Positions 34,441-47,961 of a stretch of DNA of 64,000 bases are shown piece by piece. The notes under the pieces were generated by a model. The model saw nothing but the letters and a program-made list of their open reading frames with translations. It was not told where the DNA came from and did not search any database. The position numbers were made by a program, and so were the translations under genes. This DNA comes from Uloborus plumipes. Taxonomy: Eukaryota > Arthropoda > Arachnida > Araneae > Uloboridae. Location: assembly GCA_038373865.1 (NCBI GenBank), contig JAXGGA010003078.1, positions 1 to 64,000 of the forward strand, written 5' to 3'. Every line of letters begins with the position of its first letter. The stretch's first letter is position 1.

Positions 34441-37439
34441 CTTTAAGAGTGGGTGTGGGGTCGGGGGTATTCTTTGGTGGGTAGGTTGGTGGGAGGGAGG
34501 GGGGGTGTTATTAGGTGGGGGGGGTTGGGGTGTGGGGGGTTTCTGATGGACTTATGTGTTTTTTTGCGCGTGTGGTGTGGATTAAAGCCATATGGGTTTA
34601 GTAGGTTGGGGGGGTTAGTTTGGGTTTTCGAGGTAAACTGAGGATATGTGTGAAGTCGTTGAGTTTACGCATGTTGTTTTGGTTTGTTGCTGCAGAGACG
34701 GGGGTAGTACAATTAGAGCTCTTTATATTTATGAGGGGGTCCATTATAGTAGGTAGTATTCGTTGGATGACGGTAGGAGGGATTAGTGTCGTTATGATAG
34801 ATACTTTGGTTGGGTTTTTGTTTTTGGGATATGGGAGAAAGGGCGGAACAGAAGTGGTGGGGGATGGAGGCGGTGAGTCGAGGTTAGGAGGCAGTGGGGA
34901 AACATAGGGGGTGGAGGGTTGTGGAGAGTACACATAAAGGGTTACAACGGCGGAAGTCTGGTTTGATAGTAGTGGCGGATTTTAGGGAATTTTGGCTCAG
35001 GCGGGATGGGATTTTTTAGGGGTTGTTAGTTGACTTTGGAAATTTTTTATATCGTTTGTTTTTTTAAATTTATTAATTAATATTTTTTTAATTGCCTTAG
35101 ATAGGTTGATATGTTGGTGGGGAATTAACGGGATGGTGTTAATTGGTGTAATTTGCGGATGGAGTTTGGATTAAAAAACAGACATAGTTAGGGGAGGGAC
35201 CAATTAGGGTGTCAAAGAAGATGATGGACGAACAATTTTTTTTGGGCAGGATCGATCTGTGTTAATAAAGGGTATCATGGGGCAAAATAGTGTTTTGTTT
35301 GTTTAAGTGTCAGGTGGTTTTGGGTTTTGACAAGGTATCGGATGTTTAATAGCATTAAATAAGTTTGGGCGGGGACTTTTGGGAGGACTCACTTTCTGGT
35401 CTTGGGTGGCATCGGTGAATAGTCGAGGATCAGGGGTATAATGGGGTTGGTATGCATTTGGTTTTAGTTTTTTTGTAAGAGATGGTGTGGTTTGTTTGTG
35501 TGTAAGAGGAAGGGAGTTGATGCAATGGAGGTGTTAATAGGGGTTATGTTTAATTTGGGGATTGTATGGGGTGTTGAGGGAGAGTGGAATGGGATGGGCG
35601 AGTGATTAGGAGAGGGGGTATATATATATTGGGTGACGGGAGTGGTGCATTGGGGTTTCGCGTAGGCGGGGGCTAGAGTGTGTGAGTGGACTTGTGTGGA
35701 CTTCTTTTGTTGAGACGTCGGGGGACCGCAGTAACGCGGATAACAAAATGGTTGTATAGGGTGAGGAGCAGGGTAGGGGACGTGTGGGGGGGGGGCTGTA
35801 GGTGTGAGGTGTTTTATGGTTTTGTGGGGTGGATAGAAATTGAATTTGGGGTTTGGTTGATAGCACAGTATGTTTAGGGCGGGGGGGGGTTTTTTGTTAG
35901 AGTGTTCGTTTTATAGGGGTTTTGTTTGTTAGTATCGTAGATTAGTGGTACTATTTGTATAGGAAATATTAAACAACCTTGAGTTTCTAGGTCGATAATT
36001 GTCGAAACATGATCGAATGTTGGAGCTGATTGTGCGGGGTTTATGTTAGTGAGGGCTGTGGGTGGGGATTCGGCTGTAATTGTGGAAATGTATGGTGGGG
36101 AAGCAGCTGGTTTTGGGGACTGGGGGTAGTTGGGATCTCAGGGAAGGTCGGTGGCATGGTTGAGACATATAGGGGTGCGGGGTGGGTGATTGTTTGGTAA
36201 TTGGCTCCCCTCTATATGGGGAAAGGGTGGTCAGATGACTGCAGGTGACACTCTGAGGTGGGGGGCGTAGCGCATAACCCACACAATAATAAGGTGTTGA
36301 GGGTTGGTGTTGGTCTACATTAGCGGGGGGTCATGTCTTAGGTAAATCATAGTGGGGTAGGCTGGGGCTCGGTGGGGGGCAGGGGAAACGAGTGAGGAGG
36401 CAAACTTAGTTGTTTTCATGACTAGATTGGTATGGTAACGTCTTTCGGCTGTGCCTAACAGTGGTGGTTGGTTAGAAGGTTTGAATCGGGGATAGACGTC
36501 TATGATATATATATAAGTGGCCTCATAGGAATTGCCTTCAGTATGACGACGCCAAGCAGCAGTGGACCTTGCACTGTGACATTGGGTATAAGGGGGTGGG
36601 AGGATGGTGGGCTGGTGAGGATGTTGTAGACTTGTATGGTTGGATTGGTGGATGTCTTATTGGGGGGGGGGTGTTGGGGGGGGAGAGTGTTTTGAGTGTG
36701 TGGGCGGTGGTTTGGAGGTCATGACGGGTTGATGCGATGTATGGGTGGAGGGAGCAGGAGGGTAAATTGCTGGTGGGTTTGGGTAGGATGGGGTTAGATG
36801 CTTGTAATGATGGCAGGGGATGGGTAATGTGTCCGCTACCGGAATAAACTCGCTGGGGGGTATTTGACTAGATTTGTTTAACTGGATGGTTAGTTAGGGG
36901 GTGTGATTTAGGCACAACACACTTTTACAATATCGAACGAGTTTTAGTTTTTGAGGGAGTGAAGGGGTTATTGCACGCGTCAGACGCACACGGGGATGAA
37001 TCCGGTAGCCTGTTTTTTGCATTTTTTTTATAATTTGGCCACACGGGTATGCATTTGAGAGTGAGTGTGGCGTTGGGAGAGCGGGGGGTTTTTTTTCTTT
37101 TTGTATTATGTTCGAAAAGTTTGTGTGGGAGAGTTTTTTTCTTTTTATTGTAAGTAGTGGGTGCTAGGTTATGAGCTTTGGGCCATATTTTGTTGTGGGA
37201 GAGTTATTAGGGGGTTTGAGGGCCAGAGTTGGGGTCTGGCTCAGGGTTGTGCGCATGGTGGATGCGGACGTGCGTTGGAACACATCGATGGCCTTAGTTG
37301 GGACTTTGGCTACGGTGAGTGGTAATGATTATGGCATTGATGTGTTGTGACATGTGTGGTTGCTGTTGGGGTGGATTACAGGTATGGTTACGGGGAGTAG
37401 GGGGGGTTTGTTCGGGGATGGGGTTTTTTGAACTCAGTT
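34441..37439. other. Strongly G/T-rich, probably erroneous sequence
   Basis: Composition switches abruptly to G and T with long G-runs and almost no C, unlike the rest of the window. The first ~40 bases still follow the reverse complement of 51780-51840, then recognisable homology is lost. It lies at the axis of the 31270-40860 palindrome. Best explained as low-quality basecalling in a foldback read. Open frames here are composition artefacts; no feature is supported. Confidence 0.7.
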
Positions 37440-40400
37440 GTATTACTACAATACTTACGGATACTTACTTTACTTTACACGTCGGGTGTATCTTGGTATA
37501 TTAGCGTATAAAAGTAAATAACAACGTAAGTACTTGGATAATAGGAGCTGCACTGAGGACGTTAAGGGGGGAGATGGGGACTGGTCAGCTGGGTGCTACA
37601 TAGGTAGTAGGTAATACTTTTGTATATAGGCGTATTAATAAAGGATGAATTATTAGCGTCCCTGGGATCTTATGCGAACGCCACTGGATTTATTTGGCAG
37701 GTGTGGGAGGAAGGAATTTTTTGTTAGACATAGTAGAAGTATTCTAAGGGAGGTTCATGAGGTGGTTTGTTACGTTATGCTGAATGTGGGGAGAGTTTCG
37801 GACGTCGGGGTTTTTTTGCTAGTCTTTTTCTTGGGGGTGGGTGATGTGCGGGTATTAGCGCGTAGGTCACGTTTATTGGTGCGTCTGATTTTAAGCTTGC
37901 ACTTGAATTTGTGGTATCTACATGGCAACATTCTAATCTGTACTATACTCTGACGTCATTTTGGAACTGGAAATATTTTTTGGAACGGCGAAATTTTTGA
38001 CCGGCGACATTATGGACGGCGACATTTTTGACCGGCCACGACTTTCTTGACCGGCGTAAGTTTGGTCCAGCGCGATATGTGATTAGTAACGAGAGCACAC
38101 TAATGGGTGACACGGCACGTACTGGGGTGATCGGCGACTTTTTGGCCCCCGACTACTTTCGACCGGCGACTTTTGGCCCGAGCAGGACATTTTTGGAACA
38201 CGGCGACTTTATTTGTCCAAACTGCGACATTTATGGACCGCGAACACATACTTTTGCGGCAGGACGACCATTTTGGACCGGCGACCATTTTTAGCCGCGA
38301 CCTTTTAGCCCGCGTCATTTTAGCAACTCGGCGACTTTTTGCGACAGGCGAACAATTTTGGCACCGCGTCACTGTGTTTGTCCCGCGGATCTTTGGGGGA
38401 TCGCGGCTGACCTCGGTGCGTCCCACGGCGTAATGTTGGGTGCCACGCGCGACTGGATGATGAAACAGCGTACATAGGGGAGGACTCAGGCGACTTGGGG
38501 GCACGCGACACTGTTTGGCTAGACAGCACACGTCTGGGACAGCGAGCGATCAAGGGGCGTTGGTCCAAATTTTAAGAGCATTATGGGTGGTTATGGGGGT
38601 GGGTTTTTTACGGATTGTATGTGGGATTGGGAAACAGATGGGGTGTTGGTGAGGGTTATTTTGTGTTGGTTTTTATTGGGGGGTTACGGGGAGACGGGTA
38701 GCAGGGGGGTTTGGCTTTTTGCCCAGTTATGATTGACGGATGTGGTCGGGTTTTGAAGTTTGTTGGGTCGTCGTGCGTGTTAAAAATGTGGGGTGTGAGG
38801 TTGGGCCGGAGGGGGTTGGGGTTTTAAAGTGATCAGGGAGCTCTTTATGTGGTATGAACACGGGTGTCTAATGAATTGGGAGGGCGTGTTACTAGGGGGC
38901 ATGAGGCGTTGAGGGGATTGGTGGTGGAGGGGGGGGAAAGGGGTGGACTTGTATGGAGCCGGAGGTCTCGGGCTTTGGGAGAGGGGGAGGGCATTTTTTC
39001 TCTGCAATGAAAGTGGGATAGAGAGCGAGTGGACGCTGGATTAAATATAGTGATGATGCCATTATATTTTGGTGTCGATTTTCGACGATTTATTTGGGAG
39101 ATTGTCTTGGCTTTATATTTGGGAGTTTTTCTAGTAATTTGTGTTGGGTCTTTTGCGGTTTGGGAGTCAAGGGCTAGGGTGGGGACTTTTTATTGTATGG
39201 GCGGTGGGTGGGTTGGGGGTGGGGCTTTGGGTGGTTTTTGGATTGTAAGCTTATAGGACCAATGTATCCTTAGGTCGTGTCTGGGGTTGTTGGCGTTTTA
39301 TCCTGGGGGGTGTTTTTGGGTTAGATTCACTTGGGGGCTGTTTTAAAATGAGTATTTGTGAGTTAGGTGGCAGGGGGGTAAGGCTCACGAGTGTGTTGTT
39401 GTTAAGAGTTATAGAGCTGAACTAATGGTTTGTTTGCGAGGGTTGCGAGAGGGAGTGGGCAGAGAGTTGGAGGACTGGGTTAACTGGGCTGGGGGGGGTT
39501 GGGGTTAAGGTGAGTGAGTGTGCGTATGTTTTTCTGGTGGAGAGTGGGGACAATGTAGGGGGCTCGGCGTTGTATATTTCATACTGAGCAGTGCAGGATG
39601 AGGTGAGCAATATAGGGTCCTCAATGTGAGGAGCCGGAGTGTTTGACATAAAAACGAACCAAATTATTAGTGATGGAGACATGTGGAGCACATGGTAAGA
39701 GGCGGGTTAAACGTGTGAGTTTCTTTGGGGATTTTTATTGACAGTTTTTCTTGAGTGACTTTTGGTGTTTGGGGGACGGCTTTATTTACTGGTACCATAC
39801 GGGGTGTTGGTTTGCGCTAGAAGTATTGTGTGGTGAGTTGCTGTAGTTTGGTGTGGACGGGGCTGACTGGTCGTTTTGGTTGATGGGTTTGGGTTGTAGG
39901 GTGTAAACGTACGAGGAGGGGCCTATCTATGGGGTATGTGGGAATCTGGTTGGCTAGGCGTCTTGGTGTTGGACCGACTACGAGGGAACCAGAGGGTGCT
40001 AGGAATTACTATGTTTGGTAAAAATCATATGACCTTCTGTCCCTAGGTGGGTACTTCATAAAAAAAGAACCACGGAATTTGATTTTTTTTAACATTCTTG
40101 CAATGCACGACGACCAGTTGCGTCCTGTAATGGAAGATTAGCCTTCACAACGAGAACATAGAATTTTTTTACATGTGTATTATACAGTGCGTCCGACTTC
40201 TAGTCGGCGTTGCTACTCGCATAGACAGTTATGCGTTGTGTGGTATTAGACGTCATTATTGGCAGTACACCTATTTGGGGGGTAATTGGGTTCGAGGTTT
40301 GTTTCAAACAGCGTACTTAGCAACATAGTTTCGGGAAATTTGGAAACAAATTCCATTAGAAGTCTAAAATCAACGAACTTACCTATGATATTAAAAATCA

Positions 40401-40860
40401 AAATTTTGCTGTCGCAAAAAGTTTAAAGCACAAAAACTGGAAAATATATATTTTTTACTAGAAAGCATAAAAGTCTATATATTGTCTGTCTATGGTCGTT
40501 TTCAGTGGCAGCATGTTGTGTCTACGTTTTTGCTGAGGTGTCCATCAGATAGCACGATATTATGAGAAGGTTTCGGAAGTTAGTCTGTATCAGGCTTCCT
40601 TCGATTGCAGATTTTAAGCTCTTGAAAACTAGCGCAACTAACTTCTTCCCACAAATTCCTGCGCTTTATACGTCACGTATGCGAGAATTCCCCAGATGTT
40701 TTCTATGGAACTTCTAGATCCCGGGCTCCGAGTGCTGCGCCAGTTTCATTACCACTTAATATATTCTTGAGAAGCAAAGCCATTTTTCGTACTACGGGAA
40801 TTGTCGAATTTGAAGCGTTCGTCTTGCTGGAAAAATCCAAATCAGGCACCCACTAGATAT
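37440..40860 (-). repeat. Noisy inverted copy of 31270-34050
   Basis: Mirrors the left side in order: AGCGTCCCTGGG (37654) for CCCAGGGACGCT (33847); ACATTTTTGACCGGCGAC-like array (37965-38560) for the array at 33082-33597; GAACCACGG (40068) for CCGTGGTTC (31936); CAGTGCG (40185) for the Tc1 terminus at 31843; GGTTTCGGAAGTTAGTCTG (40569) for the transposase 3' part. It is full of small indels and substitutions biased to G and T (38570-40020 worst). It includes sequence outside both transposons, so it is not a transposon copy. Confidence 0.8.
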
Positions 40861-41005
40861 AACCTCACCTCATAAAAAAAAAATAAAACCAACCATACCC
40901 ACCCCCAAACACCCAAAAAATTAATACACCAAAACTCCAAACACCCCCCTCAAAACTCACACAATATAAAAATACCCCCGAGCCTCCCCCCCCCCCCCCC
41001 GCCCC

Positions 41006-41045
<40 letters not shown>

Positions 41046-41063
41046 CCCCCCTACTAACCCCCA

Positions 41064-41094
<31 letters not shown>

Positions 41095-41139
41095 TACCCC
41101 CAACCCCCCCCCAACCCAGACCCCCCCCCCCCACCCCCC

Positions 41140-41173
<34 letters not shown>

Positions 41174-41217
41174 ACCCACACCATATCCCCCCCCCCTCCC
41201 ACCCCCCCCCCCCCCCC

Positions 41218-41256
<39 letters not shown>

Positions 41257-41300
41257 CCCCCCCCCCCCCCCCCCCTCCCCCCCCCCCCCCCCACCCCCCC

Positions 41301-41348
<48 letters not shown>

Positions 41349-42110
41349 TTTTTGGATGTGGAGGGTTGGTGTATTGTTCGCGGGGTGGTGCTTCGCGTGT
41401 TTGGCGAGTGAGTTGTTGTGCCCATTTGTTTGAGTCGGAGATCGTATGAAGTTGTTGTGGGCGTGTTGTGTGTATCGGTTGGTATTGTGGTGTTCCGTGC
41501 ACGCGGATTTTCGTCGTGGGGGAGGGGAGGGCCTGGCTGGTTTTGTGGTGGAGGTTTCTGAGTGTGGGGATTCTTGGACTTGTGGATCAAGGGTTTTCGC
41601 TAGTTCGGTTTTTGTTGACAGGTGATGGGGATTCGTGGGTGTTGTTTGTGAGTGTGTTGGACCGTGCTTCGGAGATGTGGTTCCCGTCGTATGGTTTGCG
41701 GTGGGCGAATATGTTCTGTTTCGTTTTCGAGTCTGTGAAGAGTGGTGCTATTTGACTCTGTGCGGTTTTTAGTCTGCGCAGCGGTGGAAGGGGTGTTTTG
41801 GTTTGGGTGGGGATTCTGTGGGTTGTGTTTGTGAGGTGACGTTTCATCATTTTAGATTTGTGTGTTGGTTGTGGGCGGTGTAGGTTGATGCGTGGGAGCA
41901 AGTGCTCGTTGGGGCGCGCAGTATTTGTTGCAGGAGAGAGTGTAGGTTTCTTTTGGGCGTGGGTGTGAGTTGCGTAGTTAGATAGGGGGGTGTTGTGTAG
42001 GCGCGGAGGGAGGGTTTTGGGGGATTGGTGTTTGTTGGTGTGTTTTCCGGTAGGTTTTTTTTGTAGAGTTGCTGTAGGCCTTTTCTTTTGTTTGCGCAGG
42101 TTGTATTTAG
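40861..42110. other. A/C-rich, poly-C, then G/T-rich sequence; probable artefact
   Basis: 40861-40980 is A/C-only in character, 40987-41347 is almost pure C with a few A/T, and 41348-42110 is G/T-rich. The strand-composition flip about the poly-C is not seen in ordinary genomic DNA. The glycine-rich open frames on the minus strand are translations of poly-C. Normal sequence resumes near 42110. Confidence 0.7.
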
Positions 42111-45100
42111 CAAGGCACTCCGATAGGTGAGGTCACTTTAAATGTGAAGGAAACACATGATTTTACTTAGCGCTGTTAAAACACGGTATCGTTAAAACTC
42201 GACTTGAAGTAATCTCTAGCGATTCGCTAAACTGCATCCTTTGACGACCATACAAAAGCCTTAATCGGTCACTACTTCAAAAACCCAACCGACCTCGGCT
42301 CATTTTTATTTTACTAATAATTTAGTTTTCTGTCATAGAATTCCATTTGCAACTGAAACCAAAAGCCATAATTTGTGCCTCCTCATCCACTCTAAATCTA
42401 CGTTTTTGGAAGGAAACGAAACGACGATTTACAAGCATACTAATATTTTTAAAAACAAAACTTTTATGCATTTATTTTTTCCAACACTTGGCAGTATTAC
42501 GCTACTTGACTAAACCTGATACGCGTTGCCGAATAACCATTCTTTCTCATCTTATTAATAAACAAAAAATAAACTAAAAATGATCATAAAGAATAAGAAT
42601 GTAACTCATAAACAATGACGTTTAGTGCAAAATAATGAGTGTTAAAAATCAACAAAAAAGCTATACTTAAGAGCAAGGAATTGGTTCGTTTTCTCTGCTC
42701 GGAGACTGCACTAGCAGTGAAACCAGTTGTACAGAGAAAGAGGAAGTTACACAGAGATCATTTTTTTGTTGGAGAAGTTATTCGCAGGGTTTCGATATTT
42801 AGTGATAATATGACAAAACTATAAAACGAAAGTTTCTAGAACGTTCCTAAGCTACGGTACACCATTTCATTCGGAGCTTTGAAGGCTGATCAGCAGGAGG
42901 TACAGAAAGACTTTGTGTTTGACAGTGTCTGCAACTACTGTCTGATCTTCTCAGGTAAAACCTTCCGCGTACTTACACATGCGTCAAGTCTTCTCTGATC
43001 TTACCAAAATAGGGGTGATAGGTAAGATAGCAATAAATGGAAAAATAATAAAAAGAATTTTGCGCCATATCGAACAACGTAGAACGATGCCAATTTAAAA
43101 TACATAGTTCAGTTGAATATGTCAAAGGATATAGCAAATGCAAGTTTTAAATTGGAAATTTCCCACTCACAACCCATCACCCCTTTTTTAAGTGTAATGG
43201 TTCGCGAGTGCTAGGCGCGGTTTTTAAGGACGCACAGTACTATGGTATGTGATAGAGTTACGATTTTGTTCCGCTTTGATTTTATTCAGTGTAGAATGTA
43301 GTGATGTGCCCTTTTTAGGAAAACTGTATACAATTTCGTGAAAATATTCAACCATTGCACATAGTTTTATGTTTTTAAAGCAATGGGCCCACCAAAGGGG
43401 TGGGAGTTATGGAGCAGATTGGGGGCATCCCTGATTACTGTACGTCCTTTTCAGCCTCTGACAAACTTTGGATTTCAACTTATGACTTTCAAAATGATTT
43501 GAAAACATTGTTGGCAGTATAATACGGTGCACGATTGTTTTCAACAAATGATTCTAGCAAAATTTCAAACAAGCAGAAAGCAACCCAGTTGAGAATCTAC
43601 TTAGCAATGCAACTTACCAGCCAAAGGGTATTTTGACGGAACATTATGTATTTGATTGATCGGGCATTGGCTGATGTTTTATATCCAGTTAACAGCCCTG
43701 AATTTTATTTACCGAGTGAATTATTAAAGATACTGATGAAAGGAAGGTATGGTACATGTTTGTGTTACTAACTTTCGGCATTGAATCTGCATCATAAATC
43801 CATGTTAGATGGCCACGATAGTAAAGCAGACTGCATCAAGGTGTGTCCAAAACACGAAATTCCTCGGAAATCCAAACTTAAAACGAGAGAGAACAAAGAA
43901 TAAGAATCTAATACCCCCGGGGGGTATACTCCAACCCATCTTTAGTCCCTCTTTCATAATTTTCGACGAGGCATGAAATCTGGAGATAACGTCATGGAAT
44001 TGTCGACATCTTTCTCAAGCAATGAATCAAAAGAAAAAAATTCCGGCTAACACGGAAGGCGGAGAAAGGGCACGGCGGAAAATCAAAAACGGGGGGAGGG
44101 AATGTAATGGAACAAATCGAGCATTTGATCTTCTTATCTCTAACCTCTAAGTAATTGCCTATTCTGGGAGCACCCCGTGGGGGATGGGAGCAAAAAAATC
44201 CTCGTGATGGCTGGAAGGCGAGGCGGGCTCGGTGCTGTTAACAGGGATTTTTAGATATTGCTTGAGTGAACTGAAGTGAGCAGAGAAATTTCAGAAAAAT
44301 GCTATGTAAGGATGGTAGTCATAAACCATAAACATCTGCAATAAAATTTCTTAGAAAGTAATGGATTTCTTTCACAAAATGTTTTTATGTTTTAGTTATT
44401 TTTTATGCCAGTATAAAAAAAAAGCTTAATAATAATTAATATGTAAACTACCATTACTAAAAGTTAATCATAACAACTTGCATTAATTGTATAATATGAA
44501 TGTTGAATCGGAATGGATTGACAGTTTTCAAGATGTGCATTTTCAACGAAAATTTTGCAAGCTGTTCTTAAAAATGCGAGTACCATTTTCACCTGTTCCA
44601 GTTGAAAATGATTCACCTATTGTTATCAAATTAGTTATTTTCTTTTATTAACAAAGGCTTCAACTATAACACATTTTTAAGTGTGCATATATAACATGGA
44701 CGCTCATTTTGTATAATTCTTTCATTAGTTATCCTTGGCGCTCACTTCCAGGCCCGTGAAATGACATGATTCATAAGGGTTCCAATATTTAAACATATTC
44801 AATCTTATTTTCAGTTGCAATGAACTTTTTACTATATTACGCAGTTTTAATTTAATGATTCACTCTTTGTTCTTTACTGTATTAAAGCAGTGTGTTAGTG
44901 CAGTTTTCTTTAAATGAAAACTGCATGGGCAATCGAAACAGCGATAGATGTAAGTTAACAAAATAAATGTCTGAAACAACAGTGAAGGGAAGCATCGAAA
45001 TGAATGATGACACTGACTGTGATTTGTTGTTCGGTTGAGATAAAACTAATAATAATTTAGAATGATGAACAATATTTTATAAATAGTTTAGCAGCCAATG

Positions 45101-45177
45101 GGGTCGGTTTTGGGGTTGAATTGAAACACCTTCCAGAATCCTTGGTTTCAGCATGTGTTACCCATCCTTATACGGTT
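42111..45177. other. 3 kb without a supported gene
   Basis: Base composition is normal again. Open frames are under 80 codons with no recognisable domain. I see no repeat matching other parts of the window and no terminal inverted repeats. Could be unique intronic or intergenic DNA. Confidence 0.4.
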
Positions 45178-45186
45178 GTTTACATT

Positions 45187-45462
45187 ACACTCCAGGGTCC
45201 CCCGTACCTACCACAACTCGTAGTTTAACCGGGATAGGGCCCTGAAGAGCGCTCTGCTCTTTTTGAACCAGAACAAGGGCCGAGCAAACCCCTGGTCCAG
45301 CATCCCCAGAGGTATCGTTTCACTTGGAGGACTTTTGACCACGAACATTTTTAACGTCCACCAGCCACCATTAATGAAGACGGTGGATCTTTGATCGACT
45401 GGGATCGAACCCGGGACCCTCCGGTTACGAGTCCGACGCCTTACCGATCGGGCTACCACGTG
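45187..45462 (-). mobile_element. tRNA-derived SINE, copy 2
   Basis: Minus-strand copy of the 29051-29348 SINE. On its own strand it starts CACGTGGTAGCCCGATCGG (A box), has the loop ACTCGTAAC (CGT in the anticodon position) and a B box GGGTTCGATCCC, and ends GGACCCTGGAGTGT. A 9 bp direct repeat GTTTACATT flanks it exactly (45178-45186 and 45463-45471), so the boundaries are firm. The open frame over it is spurious. Confidence 0.92.
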
Positions 45463-45471
45463 GTTTACATT

Positions 45472-45661
45472 CATGTGTACCTTATACGGTGGTTTTCATA
45501 CATATAAGAGTGGTTATGACAAAACAACCCACCCAGATGGTAATTTCAGATTGTGCTACTACTTTATAAGCTTTTAAAGTGAGTGCCAAAATAGCAACCA
45601 CCAAACTGAACAGCTTAGATGTTGAAATGTTAGCGAAATATTTTTAAGAGTGTAATACGCG

Positions 45662-45699
<38 letters not shown>

Positions 45700-47919
45700 A
45701 GAAAGGTTTTGTTCTAATCTGAACTGGATTTTCTGTGACATCCCTGACATTTCCAGCTTGAAATGAATATGAAATATCACGTTTAATTTGTTACTCTAAA
45801 CACCATTTCTCTTTGGAAGCTCTTATGCGAAGAGCTAGTTAAACTCGATGACCCCAACTCCGTGCCGACCTTGCCAAAAAAATTCCCGCCATCAGGCGAT
45901 GCGTTGTCAGGCGATCCTTTCTGGCAGGGCACCAGGACGTTTTGTCAACACAATAGTGACGCCACGGATTTTAAAACGGTCACCTCTTTCTGCCCTCTAA
46001 AACAACGACTTGCAATTTGTTTGGAACGAAAGGTGGGCGAACCGAAAACTTTTCACAGACATCGTAGTATTTGAATTCTTCAGGCGTTCTACATACATTT
46101 GCGTCTTAAGTGTGATTTTCAACAAAAGGCACACTTTGAGCGAAGTATCAAGAGTTACTTAGCAGAGAAGAAAAATGCTTAAAATTAAATTATAAGTATT
46201 ATATCCACCTCCCACCCCTCCTCGCGCTCTCTGTCCTCTGTCTGTTACTAGCACAGGTAACTCTTAGCGAAAACACTACCCAACGCCAAAAAAGTATCCG
46301 GCTTAAAAAGTTATTTCCGGAGTGTTTTTTTCACTCTTAACGCAGAAATCACCATAAAAAGCTGAGAATAGCTGTTGTTTTCAAGATACAGGGCCAACTG
46401 GGATAGTGAAATCTCACTAATGCTCCATTTTGTTTAGGCAGATAGGAGCACCTCCCATGGAATTAATCTCCTTTGAGCTTCGATCCCCGATTGAAATACA
46501 AAATCTTACTACGTAAAACACCATGAAACTTCAAGAAATTTTAACCCCAAGGCGAGAAATGAATGCCCAAAATGAGCCTGTAGTAGATCAACCTATGCTT
46601 ATTTTCCTGGGAATAAGGAAGGACTTCGTGAACGCAGTGAACAAAGATGGTTTTCCAATACCTTAGAGGGAAATCGCAAAATATATATTGAAGCAAAGGT
46701 TAAGGAGAGAAATTTTAACGGTCCTTCAAACACGTACAGTTATAAAGATCACTTTTTTTGATAAACAATTTGGATTGGGAAAGTAAAGCTTCCTGGAAGC
46801 TTTTAACGGTGCTTTACAAGTATTTCTTGGTATCACAGTAAGTCAAAAAAAATCCTTCAGAAGTTATGTGACCATAGATGAAGTATATTTATTTCTCTTA
46901 AACGCCATTTGTTCTGTTATGTGGCGATGCACCACATTTGAATGGGTTAAATACCATAGTACATTGCGTTTAAATTGTTTGAAAAAAAGGTAAAGTTAAT
47001 AACCCACATTCAAAGAAGTTTCACAAAAAAAAGTAATTTTTAATGAATTTATTATTCATGCACTTCTGGGATACAATGCCGTACAATTATCAAAAAGAAG
47101 TAGCTAACAAAACACAACTAACTACATGATACAAATACAAAATGGCGATGAAAATGGCGCAACCATATCAGACACATAAACAATAAAAACTTAATCTCAT
47201 ATTAAAATATTTACTAGCGATGCATACAGGGAGCAACCTTCGACGGTAAAAGGGGAAAAGGATTGAGATGAATTGGGGTACTCACGGTAATCCTTATAAT
47301 TATATCATGTCTCCCTCCTCATCAGGCAAATGGCGTTGGTGGACCGTCACTAACTATAATCACGAATACTCCAAGACTTCCAAAACTCAACTGCCAAAAA
47401 TTCCTAAATCCAGCAAAAACCAGCAGATACGAAAAATTCCTTTCCTAGGTTGCCAGAGCGAAGGAAACGGAAGACAAGATCCAAACACTTCGCCAAGGCG
47501 AGAAAGTCGACCCTACGCGTAGAGTTGTAAATATGCCAACAGGCAACACAGAAAAAAAATAAAAGGCACTAAATTTGCCAACAAAGCAACCGGGCGAAAG
47601 GAAGTTGAGGCGACGCATACTTGGGAGCCGTATCAGTTTTCCAATACAAAATGTCACCTTGACCGAAGCAAGCCTTCACCAGTAACGAAAGTGTGAAATG
47701 AAACTCAGGAGGAATGAGAATAGAAATGGAAAAAAAGAAGGACTTATACAAAATGGGGTGGTTGACACCACATGTTCCACTTCAAGATAGTTTGCTAAAA
47801 AGGAAAGATATTCCTTAGATATATCTTCAATGGAAAGCATATTTTAGGGTCATTCAGCTAAGTTAATACTCGCCAAATGCTGCTGGCCTATTAAAAGCTG
47901 TGTTCCTTCTTTGACATAC

Positions 47920-47961
<42 letters not shown>

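Noticed and set aside
34453..39691. Many 60-140 codon open frames in the G/T-rich block
   Set aside because: Stop codons on the opposite strand become rare in G/T-only sequence; the block is probably an artefact and no domain is recognisable.
40957..41590. Glycine-rich 170-180 residue open frames on the minus strand
   Set aside because: Translation of a poly-C tract in a zone that looks like sequencing error.
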